From: Clostridium sp.
GTDB lineage: Bacteria; Bacillota; Clostridia; Clostridiales; Clostridiaceae
Direction of reading: 5' to 3'
Length of the DNA stretch: 64,000 nt
NCBI RefSeq assembly: GCF_022482905.1
Contig: NZ_JAKVOI010000001.1
Location: 2,233,958-2,297,957, forward strand
Positions 60,245 to 64,000 of the stretch are shown in pieces. A model generated the notes under the pieces. It did not search any database. It was given only the letters and a program-made list of their open reading frames with translations, and was not told the origin of the DNA. The number at the start of each line of letters is the position of its first letter. Position 1 is the first letter of the stretch. Made by a program: the position numbers and the translations under genes.

Positions 60245-60694
60245 CTAAAAAAATGCCTTCTTGATATCATCAATTGAATTAGCTTTTAAAACTTTACTGA
60301 CTCTCTCATCATCTCCAAGTTTTGAAGCCAGCTCCGATAGTAGCATCAAATGCTTTTTTGCATAATCATTGTTGTTGCAAACAGCAAACAAAAATATTAC
60401 CTTAACGCCTTTATTATCCAATGTTTCCCACTTAATCTCGTCTTTTAATTTTCCAATTGCTATGCCTATTTTTTTGACAGAATCACTTTTACCATGTGGG
60501 ATGGCAATATAATTTCCAATACCGGTTATTCCCAATGACTCTCTATAGTATATATCCTTTTTGAAAGACTCTACATCGTCAATATAATTTGAATCTTTCA
60601 ATTTATTAGATAAGAAAGTTATTGCCTCTTCCTTGTTTTGTGCTGACATATTTACGCAAATGATCCTGTCATCTAATATCTCACTCAAATCCAT
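60245..60694 (-). CDS. PTS fructose-family EIIA
   Basis: 149 residues, active His in GIGNYIAIPHGKSDSVKK (near residue 65), FLFAVCNNNDYAKKHLMLLSELA. Takes phosphate from HPr and passes it to EIIB. 17 nt from EIIB and 16 nt from the aldolase gene. Similar EIIA block (IPHVKS) occurs at the C-terminus of the regulator upstream. Confidence 0.92.
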   Translation of the reverse strand: MDLSEILDDRIICVNMSAQNKEEAITFLSNKLKDSNYIDDVESFKKDIYYRESLGITGIGNYIAIPHGKSDSVKKIGIAIGKLKDEIKWETLDNKGVKVIFLFAVCNNNDYAKKHLMLLSELASKLGDDERVSKVLKANSIDDIKKAFF

Positions 60695-60710
60695 GGCAAA
60701 CTCCTAATCT

Positions 60711-61592
60711 TCAATAAGAAATTTTAAAGTACTTTGTTTTATCGGCATCATTGAACAGATCAATTTTTTGCTCAACTACTTTTCGACATGCCTTTATGCA
60801 CTCGGGAAACATAATATTAGGTTCTCTTATTTCACTTATATCTTTTTCCATTATAATTTCTTTTAACTTTTTAGCAAATGCTATTTTAATGTCACTTGAA
60901 ATGTTAATTTTACATATACCAAGTTCAACTGATCTTGCAATTTCATCATCAGGATTGCTAGATCCACCATGAAGAACAAGTGGAATATCAACTAGCTTTT
61001 TTATCTCCTGTAGAATATCCAACCTAAGTTCTGGTTTCAAATCCTTAGGATAAATACCATGGGCTGTACCAATAGCAACTGCCAGAGAATCGACATTGGT
61101 CTTGTTTACAAACTCTCTTGCCTTTTCAGGATCTGTATATATAACTTTTGTGACCCCTCCCTCTATACTATTTCCAGTGTCTCCTATTGTGCCTAGTTCA
61201 GCCTCCACAGAAACTCCAACTGAATGTGCCGCTTCTACAACTTTTTGAGTGATTCTTACATTTTCATCAAAGGGCAGTCTTGAACTATCAATCATAACTG
61301 AAGTAAATCCTAGTTGAATTGCATGAATTACCTGTTTAAAATTTGCACCATGATCCAGATGCAGTACAATTGGAAGTTTAGTATGATTACACTCATAAAT
61401 AATTTGTGATACAAAACTGTCCCTTAAGAAAGATAGCTCATCTGGATGAATAGCCATGATAAATGGAGCTTTTTTTTCTTCGGCACTTTCCATAACAGCA
61501 GTCAATAATTGTCCTGAACCCGCATTAAATGCAGGAACAGCAAATTTATATTTTTTCGCGACATCTAATATTTCCTTCATACTAATCAACAT
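60711..61592 (-). CDS. Class II (Zn) ketose-bisphosphate aldolase
   Basis: 293 residues, FbaA/GatY/KbaY family. Zn and phosphate residues: VLHLDHGANF (His/Asp), VEAELGTIGD, GTAHGIYP (His), LVLHGGSSNP (His) and KINISSDIK. Cuts a ketose 1,6-bisphosphate or a related compound into dihydroxyacetone phosphate and an aldehyde. In this operon it probably cleaves the product of the PTS plus the DhaK/DhaL kinase. IolJ of inositol breakdown also belongs to this family, so that role is a second option. Confidence 0.88.
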   Translation of the reverse strand: MLISMKEILDVAKKYKFAVPAFNAGSGQLLTAVMESAEEKKAPFIMAIHPDELSFLRDSFVSQIIYECNHTKLPIVLHLDHGANFKQVIHAIQLGFTSVMIDSSRLPFDENVRITQKVVEAAHSVGVSVEAELGTIGDTGNSIEGGVTKVIYTDPEKAREFVNKTNVDSLAVAIGTAHGIYPKDLKPELRLDILQEIKKLVDIPLVLHGGSSNPDDEIARSVELGICKINISSDIKIAFAKKLKEIIMEKDISEIREPNIMFPECIKACRKVVEQKIDLFNDADKTKYFKISY

Positions 61593-61612
61593 ATTAAATC
61601 ACCCTTTCAAAA

Positions 61613-62155
61613 TTATTTAGTAGAAAAATGGCTAACAAGTCGTGGGTCACTATACAAATCTGAAGCATCATCACTATTGGAAGAAAATTCAGATACTATT
61701 GCGCCATCAGGTCCACCTGCGAACCAATGCGGTGTACCAGGAACCATCGTGTACTCTTGACCAGGTCTTAATACAATTTCATGCCTTGATGTATAGTACT
61801 TTTCATCTCCTTTCGGAGGTTTTACAGCAGGGCTAAGCGTCTCCTCTCCCGGAACATAAACATATACTATACCACTTCTGCATCTGAACGTTTCCTGTTT
61901 TCCAATACTTCCATCCTTTCTAGTAGGATGCTTGTGTTCAGGGAAAATCTGCCCCGGAAACATCAGCATTTCTTTTCCACAATACCTGGATGTATTAACA
62001 TACACTAAAATCTGCGAACCGACTTCATCAATCTTTCCCAGTCCAAAATCTGCAATTTCAATCTGATTCTTTTCTTCTTCAGTTAAAGCAATTTTAGCAC
62101 CTTCAAACCATTTAACAGCACTTTTCCTTCGATTTACTATTTCCTGTTCAGTCAT
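61613..62155 (-). CDS. D-lyxose isomerase-like cupin
   Basis: 180 residues, D-lyxose ketol-isomerase family. Cupin metal site: HKHPTRKDGSIGKQETFRC (two His and a Glu) and the later VPGTPHWFAGG (His). Interconverts D-lyxose and D-xylulose, and in some members mannose/fructose or similar pairs. Suggests that the operon handles a pentose or ketose with lyxo configuration. GGAGG site. Lies between the regulator and aldolase genes. Confidence 0.87.
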   Translation of the reverse strand: MTEQEIVNRRKSAVKWFEGAKIALTEEEKNQIEIADFGLGKIDEVGSQILVYVNTSRYCGKEMLMFPGQIFPEHKHPTRKDGSIGKQETFRCRSGIVYVYVPGEETLSPAVKPPKGDEKYYTSRHEIVLRPGQEYTMVPGTPHWFAGGPDGAIVSEFSSNSDDASDLYSDPRLVSHFSTK

Positions 62156-62179
62156 AACGACATCTTCCTCCCATAATTT

Positions 62180-64000
62180 TTATTTTGAAAATATTTTATA
62201 TATATCCTCTGGCTTTTCAGCCAGTAATAAACTTTTACACACCTCATCATCTCCTAGCATTGTTGCTATTTTAGAAATCAATTTATCATTTTCACTAATT
62301 TCACTATCTTCCTTTACTACAAACAATATAATAAAATACACCGGCTTATTATCCAAGCTTTCCCATTGTATTGGATATCTACTTTTGCCTATAGCTACAA
62401 CCGTTTTATTTACAAATCTTGATTTTACATGCGGTATTGCAATTCCACTTCCAATACCGGTAATTCCCAAAGCCTCTCTCTTATTTATATCATTTAAAAA
62501 CTCTTTTAAATCTGTTACAATTCCACAATCTTTCAACAATAATGACAATTCAGCTATAGCTGCTGCCTTGGTTCTGGCATTCATTTCAAATTTAATTGTC
62601 TCCTTCTTAAGCACTTTTCGAACATCGTTTATTTCAAATTTATCTATTTCATCATCAACTTCAATACAATTAATCCCATCCCTATACTTATTCATAGATA
62701 CTACAATTTCCTTGATAGTATAATGGGCTTTGTAAAAATAATATATTGCTGATATTATTTCAGTTATCATACTTGTATCATCCATCATTATATAAAAAAC
62801 TATCTGTTCCTTTGAATCCAAAATACTTTTAAAGTTTATAGCCAGATTTAAATTGTTGGTGAATGCTAACTTTATTTTTATTCTTTCACTAAAAGATATA
62901 TCATTAAGTTTGATATCATGATTACACTTTTTATTCATAATTCTAAGTACTTCGGAATCCTGTCTATTGAAATAAACGTTTTCTTTAAAGACATACTTAT
63001 TGATATAATATATTCCTGCTTCCACATTTTTAAAATTTGTCGGCTTGGGATTACACTCCAGTATATTAGAAATATTTAGAATGTCTTCATCACTTAAAAA
63101 TGCAGATACTATTATATATGGCTTCTTTACATTTACAGGCACTGTTGAAATTACAAGATCAACTCTGTTCAAATTATATCGACCAAGATCATATGCAGAA
63201 ATCACATCACTGATTTCCCATTGAGGAAACGTTTTCTTTATTCTAGTCATTAATAATTGTGATGTTCCAAATCCACTCTGACATACTACAACGGCTCTTT
63301 TTTTCACAGGCAGACGTTCTATTGCCGTTTGATAATAAACCGCTAAGTAACCTATTTCATCAATTGGTATGAAATCTCGGTTCAAATCATGAAAAGTCAA
63401 TAAAGTAGCTGCTTTACAAATTGCCAATGTCTCAGGGTATTCCTTTTCTATATCTTCTAATAATGGATTCGTTATTTGAATATCATTCCTCAACCGATTT
63501 AACATGGGACGTACATGCAGGAAAACATTTCTCATAATTTTTTTATCATTAGAAATATTAATACCCATAATTTTTTCTATAAATGTAGTAATCTTTCTAG
63601 TAAAGATCCTGGCTCTACAGTTTAATTCGTCTAAAATCATACTTGAATTATCTTCTGTATTTTTTATTAATCCACAAGAAGAAAAATATTCATATAAATA
63701 GTACACCTCTGCCTCACCTAAATTAATTCCAAAATCCCTGTTCATTTTTGTGACCATATTCATTGCAATTTTATAAGAGACTTCATTCTTAAAGCTGCAT
63801 TCATCCTCTATAAAATCATTATTGATCTGCTTTCCAGCTAATCCTCTGGTCAATGAAATAAGAATATGCGTCAAAAGATTGATATAGTAAGGATCATTGA
63901 TAGAACAGCTATACTTTTTTTCCAGTTTCATAAGACATTCATTAACATAAATAATTTTATCATTATCAAAAAGTTCCAGTAGAGCATTAAACGTAGATTG
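62180..64000 (-). CDS. PRD-containing PTS-controlled transcriptional regulator (N-terminus outside window)
   Basis: Open to the window end, so at least 606 residues remain; a Met at 63931 is internal because the frame continues upstream with a PRD-like helix (STFNALLELFDNDKIIYVN). Seen: the end of PRD1, PRD2 (NRLRNDIQITNPLLEDIEKEYP in pieces; GYLAVYYQTAIERL), an EIIB-like domain (VVVCQSGFGTSQLLMTRI) and a C-terminal EIIA-fructose-like domain (GIGSGIAIPHVKSRFV with the active His). The N-terminal HTH is expected outside. Activates its operon when the PTS substrate is present. Confidence 0.9.
   Translation of the reverse strand, partial: QSTFNALLELFDNDKIIYVNECLMKLEKKYSCSINDPYYINLLTHILISLTRGLAGKQINNDFIEDECSFKNEVSYKIAMNMVTKMNRDFGINLGEAEVYYLYEYFSSCGLIKNTEDNSSMILDELNCRARIFTRKITTFIEKIMGINISNDKKIMRNVFLHVRPMLNRLRNDIQITNPLLEDIEKEYPETLAICKAATLLTFHDLNRDFIPIDEIGYLAVYYQTAIERLPVKKRAVVVCQSGFGTSQLLMTRIKKTFPQWEISDVISAYDLGRYNLNRVDLVISTVPVNVKKPYIIVSAFLSDEDILNISNILECNPKPTNFKNVEAGIYYINKYVFKENVYFNRQDSEVLRIMNKKCNHDIKLNDISFSERIKIKLAFTNNLNLAINFKSILDSKEQIVFYIMMDDTSMITEIISAIYYFYKAHYTIKEIVVSMNKYRDGINCIEVDDEIDKFEINDVRKVLKKETIKFEMNARTKAAAIAELSLLLKDCGIVTDLKEFLNDINKREALGITGIGSGIAIPHVKSRFVNKTVVAIGKSRYPIQWESLDNKPVYFIILFVVKEDSEISENDKLISKIATMLGDDEVCKSLLLAEKPEDIYKIFSK

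Overview
The base composition (AT-rich), strong GGAGG-type ribosome sites and gene content point to an anaerobic, solvent/acid-forming Clostridium: 4-hydroxybutyryl-CoA dehydratase, 4-hydroxybutyrate CoA-transferase and 4-hydroxybutyrate dehydrogenase (resembling the C. kluyveri pathway), many PTS systems and PRD regulators. No rRNA, tRNA, CRISPR array, intact IS element or prophage was seen.

Layout. 0-2.2 kb: end of a macro-domain gene, a YopX-like gene, an N-terminally truncated HAD hydrolase and an L-2-hydroxyacid dehydrogenase. 2.3-7.1 kb: a minus-strand 4-hydroxybutyrate operon (abfD, NifU-like protein, small Cys-rich protein, CoA-transferase, permease). 7.4-30.8 kb: a very large minus-strand cyclitol/inositol block with seven Gfo/Idh/MocA dehydrogenases, several TIM-barrel isomerases/dehydratases, IolD, IolB, IolT, a split transketolase, PFK, MFS transporters, a 4-hydroxybutyrate dehydrogenase and an AraC regulator. 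31-38.3 kb: a second AraC regulator, a PAS-AAA+ sigma54 activator and a cluster of MaoC/PhaJ hydratase, LuxC-type acyl-CoA reductase, LuxE-type acyl-protein synthetase, acyl-CoA ligase and acyl carrier protein. 38.5-47.6 kb: glucitol PTS subunits, a degraded intergenic region, an M20 amidohydrolase, a ComFB-like protein and a mannitol PTS operon whose dehydrogenase is a zinc MDR enzyme instead of MtlD. 47.8-55.7 kb: methionine aminopeptidase, then an exopolysaccharide operon of the Bacillus ydaKLMN / Listeria pss type, with a degenerate GGDEF c-di-GMP receptor and a frameshifted BcsB-like gene. 55.7-64 kb: a fructose-family PTS operon with DhaK/DhaL-like kinase, RpiB, a TIM-barrel isomerase, class II aldolase, D-lyxose isomerase and a PRD regulator that runs off the window.

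The most interesting signal is regulatory. Near-consensus -24/-12 (sigma54) promoters lie about 40 nt before their expected transcripts' start codons in front of both abfD and the acyl carrier protein gene. Upstream of each are two copies of a 16-bp element (TGTTGCA, two variable bases, then about TATGCAT; core TGCA-N4-TGCA). The activator encoded at 32-33.4 kb, at the end of the LuxC/LuxE cluster, is the obvious candidate to bind them. This would join 4-hydroxybutyrate to crotonyl-CoA conversion (AbfT, AbfD), an enoyl-CoA hydratase (PhaJ-like), and a carrier-protein-based carboxylate reduction module (ligase, ACP, LuxE, LuxC) in one sigma54 regulon. The sequence supports the motifs and gene neighbourhoods; the chemistry and the wiring are inference.
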